From Acidobacteriota bacterium (GTDB lineage Bacteria; Acidobacteriota; Thermoanaerobaculia; Multivoradales; JBCCEF01): DNA of 64,000 bases. The stretch covers positions 1 through 64,000 of the forward strand of contig JBCCEF010000003.1 of assembly GCA_039030395.1 (NCBI GenBank). The letters are read 5' to 3'. Shown piece after piece: positions 52,683-62,625 of the stretch. The notes beneath the pieces were generated by a model. It was not told the DNA's origin. It saw only the letters and a program-made list of their open reading frames with translations, and ran no database searches. Every line of letters starts with the position of its first letter. Position 1 is the first letter of the stretch. Made by a program: the position numbers and the translations under genes.

Positions 52683-54047
52683 CTACACCGCCTGGCGCAC
52701 GACCTCGCCGCGGGGCAGGCGGGTGAACAGGAACTCTTCGAGGTCCCGGCGAACATCGGGGACCTTGATGCGCTGCACGATGTCGCTGGCGAAGGCGTAG
52801 GTCAGCAGGCTGCTGGCCGCCTCGGCGCCAATGCCGCGGGAGCGCAGGTAAAAGACCGCCTCTTCATCGAGCTGGCCGACCGTCGAGCCGTGGGTGCAGC
52901 GCACGTCGTCGGCGAAGATCTCGAGCTGCGGCTGCGAGTTGGCGATCGCCCCCTCGGACAGCAGCAAATTGCGGTTGGACTGTTTGGCGTCGGTCTTCTG
53001 GGCGTTCGGGTGGACGTAGATGCGGCCGTTGAAGACCGCCCGCGACCTGCCGTCGAGAATGCCCTTGTATAGCTCGTAGCTGTTGCAGTGGGGCTTGGCG
53101 TGGTCCATCCGCATGTGGTTGTCCACATGCTGCTCGCCGGTGACCATGTACAGGCCGTTCAGGGTGCACTCGATGCCCTCGGCGTCGAGCACGGCGTTGA
53201 CGTCGTTGCGGGTCAGGGCGCCGCCGGTGGAGACCGAGTGCGAGAAGAAGTTGCTGCTGCGCTCCTGGTAGATCTGGAGCGTCGCCAGGTGAAAGGCCTC
53301 GTGGCTCTCGTGCTGCACTTTGTAGTGATCCACCACCGCGTTGGGGGCCGCCACCACCTCCGTGACGGAGCAGGAAAAATAGCGCCCCGGTCCGAGCCCG
53401 GCGTAGGTCTCGACCACCGTCGCCTGGCTGTTCTCGCCGGCCACGATGAGATTCCGCGGATAGGAGACGATCGCTTCCGAGTCGGTTGCAGCGTCGCTGG
53501 ACATGTAGAGCAGGTGGATGGGGGCCTCGATCACCGCGTTGGCCGGCAGGGAGATCAGGGCACCGTCCCGCAGGAAGGCGGTGTTCAGGGCGACAAAGGG
53601 GTTGTCGGCGGTGCGGGCGCGGCGGCCGAGGTGTTCGAGGGCGCGATCCGGATGCTCCGTCAGCGCCTCCGCCAGGCTACCGACGTAGGCGCCTTCCGGC
53701 AGGGCTATGAGGTTCGACAACTCCGCCGAGTAGAAGCCGTCTACGAACACCAGACGCAGCGCCCCATCGAAGACGAAGGGCTCGAGGGCCCGAGAAGTCA
53801 CTGGCACCGCGCCGGTGGCGCGCCGGAAGGATCCCTGCGCGACGGCGGAGACGTCCGTGAAGCGCCAGTCCTCTTGCTTCAGGGTGGGGAATCCTTGGCT
53901 GGAGAACCGCTCGAGGCCCTCCTTGCGCAGCATGCGCAGGGCTTCCGGCTCACCGCGGCCGAGACTGGCGGTGAAGGCCTCCCAGTCCGTCAGGTACGGG
54001 GTGACGGCGGCCGACGTCGTGGGCTTCTCGAGGGTGGTCGTGCTCAT
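52683..54047 (-). CDS. sufD: SufD, SUF scaffold subunit
   Basis: A 454-residue beta-helix protein forming SufBC2D. The C-terminal family signature is present: FADDVRCTHGSTVGQLDEEAVFYLRSRGI (conserved His in CTHG) and LLTYAFASDIV. The DHMRMDHAKPHCNSYELYKGIL segment belongs to the conserved core. The ATG at 54047 is 5 bases after sufC. Residues 1-20 are Thr-rich and variable. Confidence 0.95.
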   Translation of the reverse strand: MSTTTLEKPTTSAAVTPYLTDWEAFTASLGRGEPEALRMLRKEGLERFSSQGFPTLKQEDWRFTDVSAVAQGSFRRATGAVPVTSRALEPFVFDGALRLVFVDGFYSAELSNLIALPEGAYVGSLAEALTEHPDRALEHLGRRARTADNPFVALNTAFLRDGALISLPANAVIEAPIHLLYMSSDAATDSEAIVSYPRNLIVAGENSQATVVETYAGLGPGRYFSCSVTEVVAAPNAVVDHYKVQHESHEAFHLATLQIYQERSSNFFSHSVSTGGALTRNDVNAVLDAEGIECTLNGLYMVTGEQHVDNHMRMDHAKPHCNSYELYKGILDGRSRAVFNGRIYVHPNAQKTDAKQSNRNLLLSEGAIANSQPQLEIFADDVRCTHGSTVGQLDEEAVFYLRSRGIGAEAASSLLTYAFASDIVQRIKVPDVRRDLEEFLFTRLPRGEVVRQAV

Positions 54048-54051
54048 CGTT

Positions 54052-54810
<759 letters not shown>

Positions 54811-54909
54811 GGTGTCTTCTATCTCCCAAGCCTTGCGGGCAAGGCTGAATTCAATCGAATCGGTTCAAACTCTTCGGATTTGCAAGCCCGGCGAATCCAT
54901 GGATGGGGT

Positions 54910-54987
54910 TCTGGGGGGCGGTCAGCCCCCCAGAAAACAGAAGTAGCTGGGCGCTGAAGATATGTTCTCGACATCTTCAGTGCCCAG

Positions 54988-54990
<3 letters not shown>
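54910..54990 (-). repeat. Composite hairpin element, copy E4 (partial), between sufB and sufC
   Basis: Hairpin A (54990-54944): TAGCTGGG/CCCAGCTA outside and CTGAAGAT/ATCTTCAG inside; its first triplet is the sufB stop TAG (54990-54988). Hairpin B (54910-54934): TCTGGGGGGC-ggtca-GCCCCCCAGA, a perfect 10-bp stem. An ATGGGGTT motif (54903-54910) follows; hairpin C is missing and D is replaced by a weak GGATT/AATCC pair near 54877-54898. It sits inside the suf operon. Confidence 0.78.
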
Positions 54991-56448
<1,458 letters not shown>

Positions 56449-56505
56449 GGTGTTCCTATTCCGTCATGGGCCACCGGCGCGTGAGCGGCCGGTGGAGCCC
56501 TCAGT

Positions 56506-56551
56506 GGCTAGGTGTGAAGGCCCTCGCCGGCTAGGTGTGAAGGGTCTCGCC
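56506..56551. repeat. 23-bp tandem duplication at the sufR stop codon
   Basis: Two adjacent 23-bp units (56506-56528 and 56529-56551) differ at two bases. Each contains the TAG-bearing end of sufR, so the last codons (GETLHT and stop) are present twice; the second stop lies beyond the first and is untranslated. Confidence 0.85.
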
Positions 56552-56986
56552 GCCGCCGAGAGGCACGAGGCGTTCGGTCACCAGCGGGCGGGTCATCTCC
56601 GCCAGGCTGATGCCGTCCAGCGCCTGCTTGATCGCGCCGTTGATGATCTGCCAGTTGCTCCGCATCGGGCAGATGGCCTCCTGCGAGCACAGGCCGGGAC
56701 TGTCGTCGACGCACTCGGTGATGGCGATGGGCCCTTCGAGGGCCGCAATCACCTCCGAGATTTGGATCTCCTGCGGCGTCCGGGCCAAGGCGTAGCCGCC
56801 GTGTACGCCGCGGTGCGAGTCGAGCAATTCCTCCCGGGCGAGAAGCTTCAGGATCTTGCTGACCATCGGCGTCGGCAGATGGGTTTCCTCGGCGATCTCA
56901 GCGGTGCTGAAGCGGCGTTCGGGATCCGTCGCCATGTGCGAGGCGATGACGATGCCGTAGTCCGTTTGCTTGGTGATTCGAATCAT
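56531..56986 (-). CDS. sufR: Rrf2-family SUF regulator
   Basis: A 151-residue Rrf2 winged-helix regulator. The N-terminal ITKQTDYGIVIASHMA and TPMVSKILKLLAREELLDSHRGVHGGYALAR form the DNA-binding domain. Three cysteines (ECVDDSPGLCSQEAICPM) are spaced to bind an Fe-S cluster, as in IscR. This matches the SUF system Fe-S assembly regulator group found first in suf operons. It probably represses the operon when clusters are sufficient. It is the first gene of the operon. Confidence 0.93.
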   Translation of the reverse strand: MIRITKQTDYGIVIASHMATDPERRFSTAEIAEETHLPTPMVSKILKLLAREELLDSHRGVHGGYALARTPQEIQISEVIAALEGPIAITECVDDSPGLCSQEAICPMRSNWQIINGAIKQALDGISLAEMTRPLVTERLVPLGGGETLHT

Positions 56987-56994
56987 GAGCGGTA

Positions 56995-57007
56995 GATACA
57001 GTTTATC
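56995..57007 (-). promoter_or_regulatory. Candidate Rrf2/SufR operator upstream of the suf operon
   Basis: An imperfect palindrome GATAcAGTTTATC lies 9 bases upstream of the sufR start, in an AT-rich patch where a promoter is expected. This is a proposal based on position and symmetry. Confidence 0.35.
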
Positions 57008-57558
57008 GGCATAGCATTAGCGAGCCGTTTTTGTCGGTTTCCCTTCGCCTGGACTTCTGGCACCGACCTAAATCCTTACCCATCGTATTGCGAAAAACGG
57101 TGAATCGAAGACTGCGTGCGCCCGAAGGGCAATCCAGAAACAGTACCGGAAAGGTACCGATTGAGGATACGCATCGGGGGCGTTCCTGTCAAGGCGTGGT
57201 TGCCGATAGGCGGTGTCCCCCCGCCGGTCCGCTGGGGCTTTTGAAAAAGTATATACGCTTGTGAGCCAAGGCGTTCTTGGTTTTCCGGCGTATGTCCTCT
57301 TCGGGAAATTACCCGTACGGACTCCATCTTTGCCGTTTTCAGGCATAAAAAACTCCGCCGTGGGCGACGGGTAGACTCTTGGCGATTTTCACCTTTTTAC
57401 CTCCTTCTGCAGAGCGGTGGAGCGTGAAGCGACGGGATTTGGGCAATTCTTGCAATCTTGTCCCCCTGCGGCTAGTTTGCTTTCACCTTGGGGGTGTGAG
57501 GCGGACGGCGGCGGTCGCTTCGAGCGCTGCAAGGAGCCGCCGGAAAGGGAACACATCT
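57008..57558. other. Non-coding region between suf operon and small secreted protein gene
   Basis: About 550 bases without a supported gene; short open frames on both strands look random. It must contain the suf promoter (minus) and the promoter of the plus gene at 57559. AT-rich patches include GTATATAC near 57250 and TTTTTACC near 57396, but no convincing hexamer pair was found. The last 170 bases may be a long leader with GC-rich hairpins (for example GGCGGCGGTCGC... around 57505-57545). Confidence 0.35.
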
Positions 57559-57885
57559 ATGTTGTGTCACCGGATTCCAAAACGCACCTTTTGGTTTCTT
57601 GCGAGCGCCGTAGTATTGCTCGCAATGATGCTGGCGCCGGCTTCCTATGGAGTTGACGACAGCCGTCAGGAGGCGGCCTACGAGACCGAGTCTCCCTTCT
57701 TGACGTCTATCCTGGATCGAATCCGAGCGGTGCTCGGAGGCCCAAAGGCCCACGCCGCCGGCAACACCGATCCCGACCCTCGGGAGGACGACCAAGAAGA
57801 CGAGGGCGACGATTCGGACGACTCCGGGGGCGGCATTCTCTCGCCGGGTCCGACGATGGATCCAGGAGGTGGTCGCCGCTGGTAG
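57559..57885 (+). CDS. Small secreted acidic protein of unknown function
   Basis: A 108-residue protein. Residues 1-31 form a signal peptide (KRTFWFLASAVVLLAMMLAPASYG) and are followed by a short helix-forming segment (PFLTSILDRIRAVLGG), an AHAA segment near 66-69 that could be a second processing site, and an Asp/Glu-rich tail (DDQEDEGDDSDDSGGG) ending in a Pro/Gly segment. I chose the ATG at 57559, which follows GGAAAGGG. The acidic tail might bind calcium or another cation. It lies 155 bases upstream of the zinc-finger-TPR gene on the same strand. No known family recognised. Confidence 0.55.
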   Translation: MLCHRIPKRTFWFLASAVVLLAMMLAPASYGVDDSRQEAAYETESPFLTSILDRIRAVLGGPKAHAAGNTDPDPREDDQEDEGDDSDDSGGGILSPGPTMDPGGGRRW

Positions 57886-58040
57886 GGCTCTTCGTTTTCG
57901 ATGGATGGCGAGCGGCCCGATCGATGAATGTTTTAGGGGTTTTCTTTACGCGGTAGTGCGGATTGAAGTTCTGTAGATTTTGAGGGGACGCCCGGCGCGA
58001 TCATCGCCGCGACGGTATGGCGTCCACCACCGGAGGAAAC

Positions 58041-59429
58041 ATGAGTCACCACCCCGATCCATCCGACATTGTGGCCTTTGTGAGGTCTGTAGGCGAGGGT
58101 TGGCGTGAGCGGGTGCTCGCGCACCTCCCCGATTGTCCGAGCTGTCGTGAGGTGACGGCTCGCGCGGTTCGCGACTTGCGGGCGGCGGAGCAGAGTCTCA
58201 AGCTGCTGCGCTTTGCTCAGCCCCGTGCCGTGTCGCGGCCGGAATCTCGGCCCGAGCCCCGGCCGGTGCCGCAACGTACCTGGTGGACCCGGCCGCGGGC
58301 GAGCGCCCGTGAGGTGGAGCGAGCCGAGGATCTGCTCTGTGACCTGCTCGCCTTGACGGACGGCGGGCGTGAACTTCGAATCCGCAACGAAGACCGTTTC
58401 CACTCTCTGGCCTTGGCGGAAGTTCTACTGGAAGAAGCGAGGGAGACGGGGTTCGATGATCCTCGGGAAGGAGAGCGCCTCGCCCGTCTCGGACTCCTTC
58501 TACTCGAATCGCTGGACTCCCACTACCACGGGCGTCGGATCCTTGACGATCTGCGCGGCCGCGCCCACGTTTTTCTCGGCAACAACCTGCGCTTGGCTCG
58601 CGACCTTCAGGGTGCGGAGCGTGAACTGACCTTGGCGGCGGAGTTTCTCGCCGATTCGCCGAACGAACTCGAAGAGGTCGCGCGGGTGCACTTTCTCGCG
58701 CTGCTGCGCAAAGAGCAGGGTCGCTGCGAGGAGACGGCAGACCTGCTGCACGAGGTTTGCGAGCGCTACGAATCCCTCGGCGAAGACAACCGGGCGGCCC
58801 GCGCCTTCGCGTCCCTCGGCGACCTGCTGCTGCGCCAGGGTTTGCCGGAAGAAGCGGCCCAGCCGTTGGCCGAAGCCCTGGTTCGCCTGGATCCGGAAGA
58901 GGATCCGCGGACCCTGTTGTGCGTGCGCCACAACCTGGTGGTCTGTCTGCTAGACCTCGGCAAGGCCGCCGACGCCGAAGATCTGTTCCAGCGCTGCGAA
59001 GAAGACTATGAGCGCTTTCCGGACACCTACACCAAGCTCCACGCGGACTGGCTCCGCGGTATGCTCGCCGCCGGCCTGGGGCGGGAAGAAGAGGCGGAGG
59101 CGTACCTGACTTCGGTGCGCGACCGATTCGTGGAAAACGATCTGTTCTGGGATTCGGCGATCATCTCCCTCGACCTGGCGATGCTCTATTCCCGCCAGGG
59201 GCGCACCGCCGAGGTGCGCGAGATCGCTCGCACCATGACCCCCATCATCGCCGCTCAGGACAACCCCCGGGAGACCACCGCCGCCTTGATGTTCTTCGCT
59301 ACCGTGGCCGAGCAGGAGCGGGCTTCGGTGCAGGCCATTCGCCGGGTGGCTCAGTTCCTGCGCAAGGCGTCCCTCAATCCGCAACTCAAGTTCAGTAGCA
59401 GAACTGCTGAAGATCCGCTTCGCGGATGA
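58041..59429 (+). CDS. Zinc-finger (anti-sigma-like) TPR protein
   Basis: A 462-residue cytoplasmic protein. An N-terminal zf-HC2-like motif, H28-x3-C32-x2-C35 in AHLPDCPSCREV, resembles anti-sigma-factor zinc domains. About 45 linker residues follow, then helical TPR-like repeats over most of the length (for example LLHEVCERYESLGEDNRAARAF). GGAGG four bases before the ATG at 58041 fixes the start. No ECF sigma gene is adjacent, so its partner is unknown. The last 11 residues (SRTAEDPLRG) and the TGA stop are encoded by hairpin A of composite repeat E5, so the natural C-terminus may have been replaced. Confidence 0.65.
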   Translation: MSHHPDPSDIVAFVRSVGEGWRERVLAHLPDCPSCREVTARAVRDLRAAEQSLKLLRFAQPRAVSRPESRPEPRPVPQRTWWTRPRASAREVERAEDLLCDLLALTDGGRELRIRNEDRFHSLALAEVLLEEARETGFDDPREGERLARLGLLLLESLDSHYHGRRILDDLRGRAHVFLGNNLRLARDLQGAERELTLAAEFLADSPNELEEVARVHFLALLRKEQGRCEETADLLHEVCERYESLGEDNRAARAFASLGDLLLRQGLPEEAAQPLAEALVRLDPEEDPRTLLCVRHNLVVCLLDLGKAADAEDLFQRCEEDYERFPDTYTKLHADWLRGMLAAGLGREEEAEAYLTSVRDRFVENDLFWDSAIISLDLAMLYSRQGRTAEVREIARTMTPIIAAQDNPRETTAALMFFATVAEQERASVQAIRRVAQFLRKASLNPQLKFSSRTAEDPLRG

Positions 59430-59516
59430 TTTCAGCGGCACTGCTACTTGTTTGTTTTCAGGGGGCTAGGCGCCGCCTCGGCCTGCGGCTTCACCCCTTC
59501 CTCGGCGGCTAGCGCC
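59396..59516 (+). repeat. Composite hairpin element, copy E5, shared by two convergent genes
   Basis: Oriented from the TPR gene: hairpin A (59396-59446) has outer arms TAGCAG/CTGCTA, inner CTGCTGAA/TTCAGC and ATCCGC-ttc-GCGGAT. A GGGGGCTAGGCGCC segment (59461-59474), equal to the B region of E1, follows; then a C-like GCCGC/GCGGC pair, a TCACCCC motif (59491-59497) and a D-like GGCGGCTAGCGCC (59504-59516). It carries the stop codons of both genes: TGA of the TPR gene (59427-59429) and TAG of the membrane gene (59446-59444), and it encodes the tail of the latter. Confidence 0.75.
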
Positions 59517-60601
59517 TCCTCCTCGTCCGGGGGCGCCCAGCCCTCTGGGCTCGGTCGCGCGGCCGATCGTTCCAGCCACAGTAGGGAAGTTCCCCCCACC
59601 GTGAACACTGTCGCGTAGTGCAGGCCGCGGTAGAGCAGAGCGGCGGCGGCGGCGTCTCCGCCGTCGATGCCCAGCGCGACATAGGTGCCGATCATCGCCG
59701 CCTCGGTGGCCCCCACGCCGCCGGGCGTACCCAGCAGGGCGCCCGCGGCGGTGCCCAGGGCGACGGCGGCGAAGGCCACCAGGTAGGCGGTCGGCGCTTC
59801 GACGGCGGCGAAGAACATCCACTGGGCGGCGGCGTTGACCGCCGCGTAGGCCAGTCCTAGAGCGAGAGAGGCGAGCATCAGCGATCGCCGACGAAGCAGC
59901 TCGCGGAGCGTGTCGAGGACCGGGCGCCCGCGCTCGACCCAGCGTTCGAAGCGGGTCTGCCGCGCCTTGCCGAGGCGCTGCGTCCAGCGCCCCAGCAACT
60001 TCCGTTCGAGCCATGATCCGCGCCGGTCGCGCTCCTTCCGGCGGTCCCGGAGGAAGGCGCGAAGGAGACCCAAGCTCAGTCCCGATGCGAGAACGGCCAG
60101 GGCGATGGCGAGGGCCGTTCGTCCGGTGGCCCAGACGGCACCGATGATCGCAGCGGTGGTGAGGCCCGTCAGGGCGACTTGGTGAGAGATCTGATCGAAC
60201 AGCACCGTGCCATAGGCACGGCCGGTGCTCAGGGGCGTCCGGCGACCGAGGTAGCGAGCCCGCAGAAGGCCACCTAACAGCTTCGCTGCCGGCGTGATGT
60301 GGTTGACGGCGGCGGCGCCCACCACCATCGCGCAGAGCGCCCCTGGTGCCGCGCGCACGCCGATCGCTCGCACCGCCAGATTCCAGCGCCAGGCCCATAG
60401 CCCATAGCGAGCGAGGAGCAGCGCTGTCGCGGCGATCAGAGGGCCGCGCCGGGCGGCGACGATGCGCTGGGCGAGTTCGCTCCAGTCGATGCGCGAGGCG
60501 ACTCCTGCGGCGAGGGCCACGGCCAGGGCCAGGGCGAGCCAGCGAGCGCTTCGGCGGAGGGAGCGCCGGAGGAGCGGCGGAAAGGGGGGCGAGGTGGCCA
60601 T
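59444..60601 (-). CDS. UPF0104/LPG synthase transmembrane-domain protein
   Basis: A 385-residue polytopic membrane protein with eight or so hydrophobic helices, of the lysylphosphatidylglycerol synthase TM-region (AglD/UPF0104) family; ALLGTPGGVGATEAAMIGTYVALG is the conserved C-terminal family motif. A basic cytoplasmic loop (DRRKERDRRGSWLERK) sits near the middle. Such proteins act as lipid or polyprenol-linked flippase-like components; a precise role is unknown. The last 25-30 residues (Glu/Ala/Pro-rich, ending SPLKTNK) fall within composite repeat E5 and appear to be repeat-derived. Confidence 0.82.
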   Translation of the reverse strand: MATSPPFPPLLRRSLRRSARWLALALAVALAAGVASRIDWSELAQRIVAARRGPLIAATALLLARYGLWAWRWNLAVRAIGVRAAPGALCAMVVGAAAVNHITPAAKLLGGLLRARYLGRRTPLSTGRAYGTVLFDQISHQVALTGLTTAAIIGAVWATGRTALAIALAVLASGLSLGLLRAFLRDRRKERDRRGSWLERKLLGRWTQRLGKARQTRFERWVERGRPVLDTLRELLRRRSLMLASLALGLAYAAVNAAAQWMFFAAVEAPTAYLVAFAAVALGTAAGALLGTPGGVGATEAAMIGTYVALGIDGGDAAAAALLYRGLHYATVFTVGGTSLLWLERSAARPSPEGWAPPDEEEALAAEEGVKPQAEAAPSPLKTNK

Positions 60602-60774
60602 GGCGGGATGGTCAGCATAGCCGAGGTGGTGCCCTCATCCCATCCAGGTGAACTCTCGAGGGATGGATCCTCGGAAGACCCACTTCGACTTACGCCCCAT
60701 TAGCGCCAATGGAGGACTTTTTGATGGGAATTTCGACCGAAAGCAGGCCTCCAGTGGAGTAAACGAAGGCTCGC
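60602..60774. other. Upstream part of the dcw intergenic region
   Basis: No gene is supported between the UPF0104 start and the mraZ regulatory repeats. The stretch would contain the promoter of the minus-strand UPF0104 gene, not identified with confidence. Confidence 0.3.
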
Positions 60775-60859
60775 TGGGGCGCATTGGGGCGTGGGGTGGA
60801 AATTTGTGGACAAAAGTGGAGCATGCATGCTACGGTCAGCCGTAACTACCTTTTTACGG
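60775..60859 (+). promoter_or_regulatory. Candidate mraZ promoter with MraZ-binding-like TGGGG repeats
   Basis: TGGGG occurs at 60775, 60785 and 60792, the first two spaced 10 bases apart, resembling the repeated TGGGA-type boxes bound by MraZ. A possible promoter follows: TGGACA (60807-60812, 5 of 6 to consensus), 18 bases, TACGGT (60831-60836). A 6-bp hairpin CCGTAA/TTACGG (60840-60859) lies in the leader before the mraZ start. Confidence 0.5.
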
Positions 60860-60871
60860 TGGGCGATATCT

Positions 60872-61312
60872 ATGTTTCGAGGCAGTGCTCCAGCCAAGAT
60901 CGACGTCAAAGGGCGGCTCAAGTTGCCGACGGCCTTTCGCCGTGCGATCGACGATCGATACGGCGCCGATCTGTTCGTGACGTCGATCGAGGGGGACTGC
61001 GCCAAGGTCTATCCGTTGGCCGTGTGGGAGGAGATCGAAGCCAAGCTCCAGGCGTTGCCTTCGACGAACCGCGCCAAGTCCCGGTTCATGGAGCGAGTGA
61101 GCTACTTCGGTCAACAGGGACGGATGGATGCCCAGGGAAGGATCGTCCTTCCCCAGATCCTGCGCGAGAGTGCGGAGATGAACGGTGAAGTGGTGGTGAG
61201 TGCCCAGATCGACCATCTGGTGGTGTGGAACCGCGAGCGTTTCGAGACTCGCTTGGCGGACGAACCGTTCACGGAGGACGACTACGGCGCCCTGAGTGAG
61301 CTGGGTATCTAG
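60872..61312 (+). CDS. mraZ: Transcriptional regulator MraZ
   Basis: A 146-residue protein with two AbrB-like half-domains, each with a DxxGRxxLP motif (DVKGRLKLP and DAQGRIVLP). MraZ binds repeats upstream of its own gene and represses the division and cell-wall cluster. The ATG at 60872 begins the conserved FRGSAPAKID; a longer frame upstream runs through the promoter and is rejected. First gene of the dcw cluster. Confidence 0.95.
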   Translation: MFRGSAPAKIDVKGRLKLPTAFRRAIDDRYGADLFVTSIEGDCAKVYPLAVWEEIEAKLQALPSTNRAKSRFMERVSYFGQQGRMDAQGRIVLPQILRESAEMNGEVVVSAQIDHLVVWNRERFETRLADEPFTEDDYGALSELGI

Positions 61313-61351
61313 ACGTCTGGCGCGGCGCGACGAGCCCGGAGAGGTCTTGAG

Positions 61352-62278
61352 GTGGATGCCCAGCACGTTCCGGTGTTGCTCGAAGAAAGCCTCGAGTACC
61401 TCGCCATCGAGCGGGGTGGACTGTTCGTGGACTGCACCCTGGGGTTGGGGGGGCATGCGGGAGAGATCCTCCGGCGAGCCCCGGAGGCTCGAGTGTTGGG
61501 GATCGATCGCGACGGCGAAGCTCTCGCCTTGGCGCGCCGGCGCCTGGCTCCCTTCGGCGAGCGGGTGCGCTTGGTCGAGGGCAACTTTCATGACCTCTGT
61601 TCCCTCCTGGAGTCTTCTGGGCTGCGGAACGGGGAGAGGCCGGCGGGCGTGCTGGCCGATCTCGGCGTGTCGTCGATGCAGCTCGACCGTGCCGAGCGAG
61701 GTTTCAGTTTCCGCAAGGAGGGGCCGTTGGACATGCGCATGGGAGGGACCGAGATGACCGCCGCGAATGTCGTGAATCAGCGTCCGGAGATGGAACTGGT
61801 GCGGATCTTCAAGGAATACGGCGAGGAGAAGCAAGCCAAGCGCATCGCTCGGGCGGTGGTCGAGGCTCGTGGGCGGCAGCCGCTGCGCACCACTTCGGAG
61901 CTGGCCGACCTGGTGCGCGAGGTCAAGGGCCGCGGTGCACGCGGCCACGACCCGGCCACGCAGGTGTTTCAGGCCCTGCGTATCGAGGTCAACGAAGAGC
62001 TGTCGCGCTTGCGCCGCTTTATCGATGAAGCTGTCCGCCTGGTCGATCAGGACGGCCGGCTAGTGGTGATCTCTTACCACAGCTTGGAGGACCGCATCGT
62101 CAAGCACGGCCTGCGCGATCTCGACCGCGGCCAGGTCGACCAGGTGACCGGTCGGCCGTTGGCCGAGACCCGTTTGATCGAGGTCCTCACCAAGAAACCA
62201 GTGCGCCCGGGAGGCCAGGAGATCGCGCTCAATCCGCGCTCCCGTTCCGCCCGGCTGCGCGCGGCGCGGAGGATCTGA
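61352..62278 (+). CDS. rsmH: 16S rRNA (cytosine(1402)-N(4))-methyltransferase
   Basis: A 308-residue SAM-dependent methyltransferase (MraW). Conserved blocks: HVPVLLEESLEYL, DCTLGLGGHAGEIL (SAM-binding loop), VLADLGVSSMQLD, QVFQALRIEVNEEL and VISYHSLEDRIVKHGL. The start is a GTG at 61352 preceded by a GGAGAGG. It lies 39 bases after mraZ, as is usual in dcw clusters. Confidence 0.97.
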   Translation: MDAQHVPVLLEESLEYLAIERGGLFVDCTLGLGGHAGEILRRAPEARVLGIDRDGEALALARRRLAPFGERVRLVEGNFHDLCSLLESSGLRNGERPAGVLADLGVSSMQLDRAERGFSFRKEGPLDMRMGGTEMTAANVVNQRPEMELVRIFKEYGEEKQAKRIARAVVEARGRQPLRTTSELADLVREVKGRGARGHDPATQVFQALRIEVNEELSRLRRFIDEAVRLVDQDGRLVVISYHSLEDRIVKHGLRDLDRGQVDQVTGRPLAETRLIEVLTKKPVRPGGQEIALNPRSRSARLRAARRI

Positions 62279-62280
62279 CC

Positions 62281-62625
62281 CTGGCCAACGCTTACGCCTA
62301 CCGGCGCCCGGTCGAGAACGAGTACCTCGTGCGTGAGCGCGACCGGAAGCGGGTGCGCGAACTGGCGCTGGTGCTGGCTCTGCTGATTCCGTTCGGTCTC
62401 GGTTTGCTCACCTTCACCTGGCTCCACTTGCAGGTGCTGGAAACCGGTTTCCGCATCGACCGGCTGGAAAAGGAGCTGCACGAGAAGGCCCGCCTGCACC
62501 GCCAGCTTCAGCTCGAAGCGGCCTACATCGAGAGCCCTGAGCTGATCGAAAGCCGCGCCACCTCCGAGCTGGAAATGGTGCGCGCCAACGCCGACCGGGT
62601 GCTGTTCTGGGAGGAGTTGCGGTGA
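62281..62625 (+). CDS. ftsL: FtsL-like cell division protein, probable CTG start
   Basis: A 114-residue small membrane protein from the CTG at 62281. A short basic cytoplasmic tail leads to one transmembrane helix (LALVLALLIPFGLGLLTFTWL) and then a periplasmic coiled coil (RIDRLEKELHEKARLHRQLQLEAAYIES, in part). Position between rsmH and ftsI, size and topology identify FtsL. The first canonical start is a GTG at 62329, but a GGAGG (62269-62273) sits 7 bases upstream of CTG at 62281, and the extra residues ANAYAYRRPVENEYLV resemble the start of related FtsL proteins. It ends in a 4-base GTGA overlap with ftsI. Confidence 0.8.
   Translation: MANAYAYRRPVENEYLVRERDRKRVRELALVLALLIPFGLGLLTFTWLHLQVLETGFRIDRLEKELHEKARLHRQLQLEAAYIESPELIESRATSELEMVRANADRVLFWEELR

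Noticed and set aside
57068-57346. Minus-strand open frame of 92 codons upstream of sufR
   Set aside because: No Shine-Dalgarno, no recognisable motif and unusual residue composition; more likely part of the non-coding region.
57300-57558. Possible riboswitch in the leader of the small secreted protein gene
   Set aside because: I compared it by eye with cyclic di-GMP riboswitch patterns and did not find the conserved core; a covariance search would be needed.
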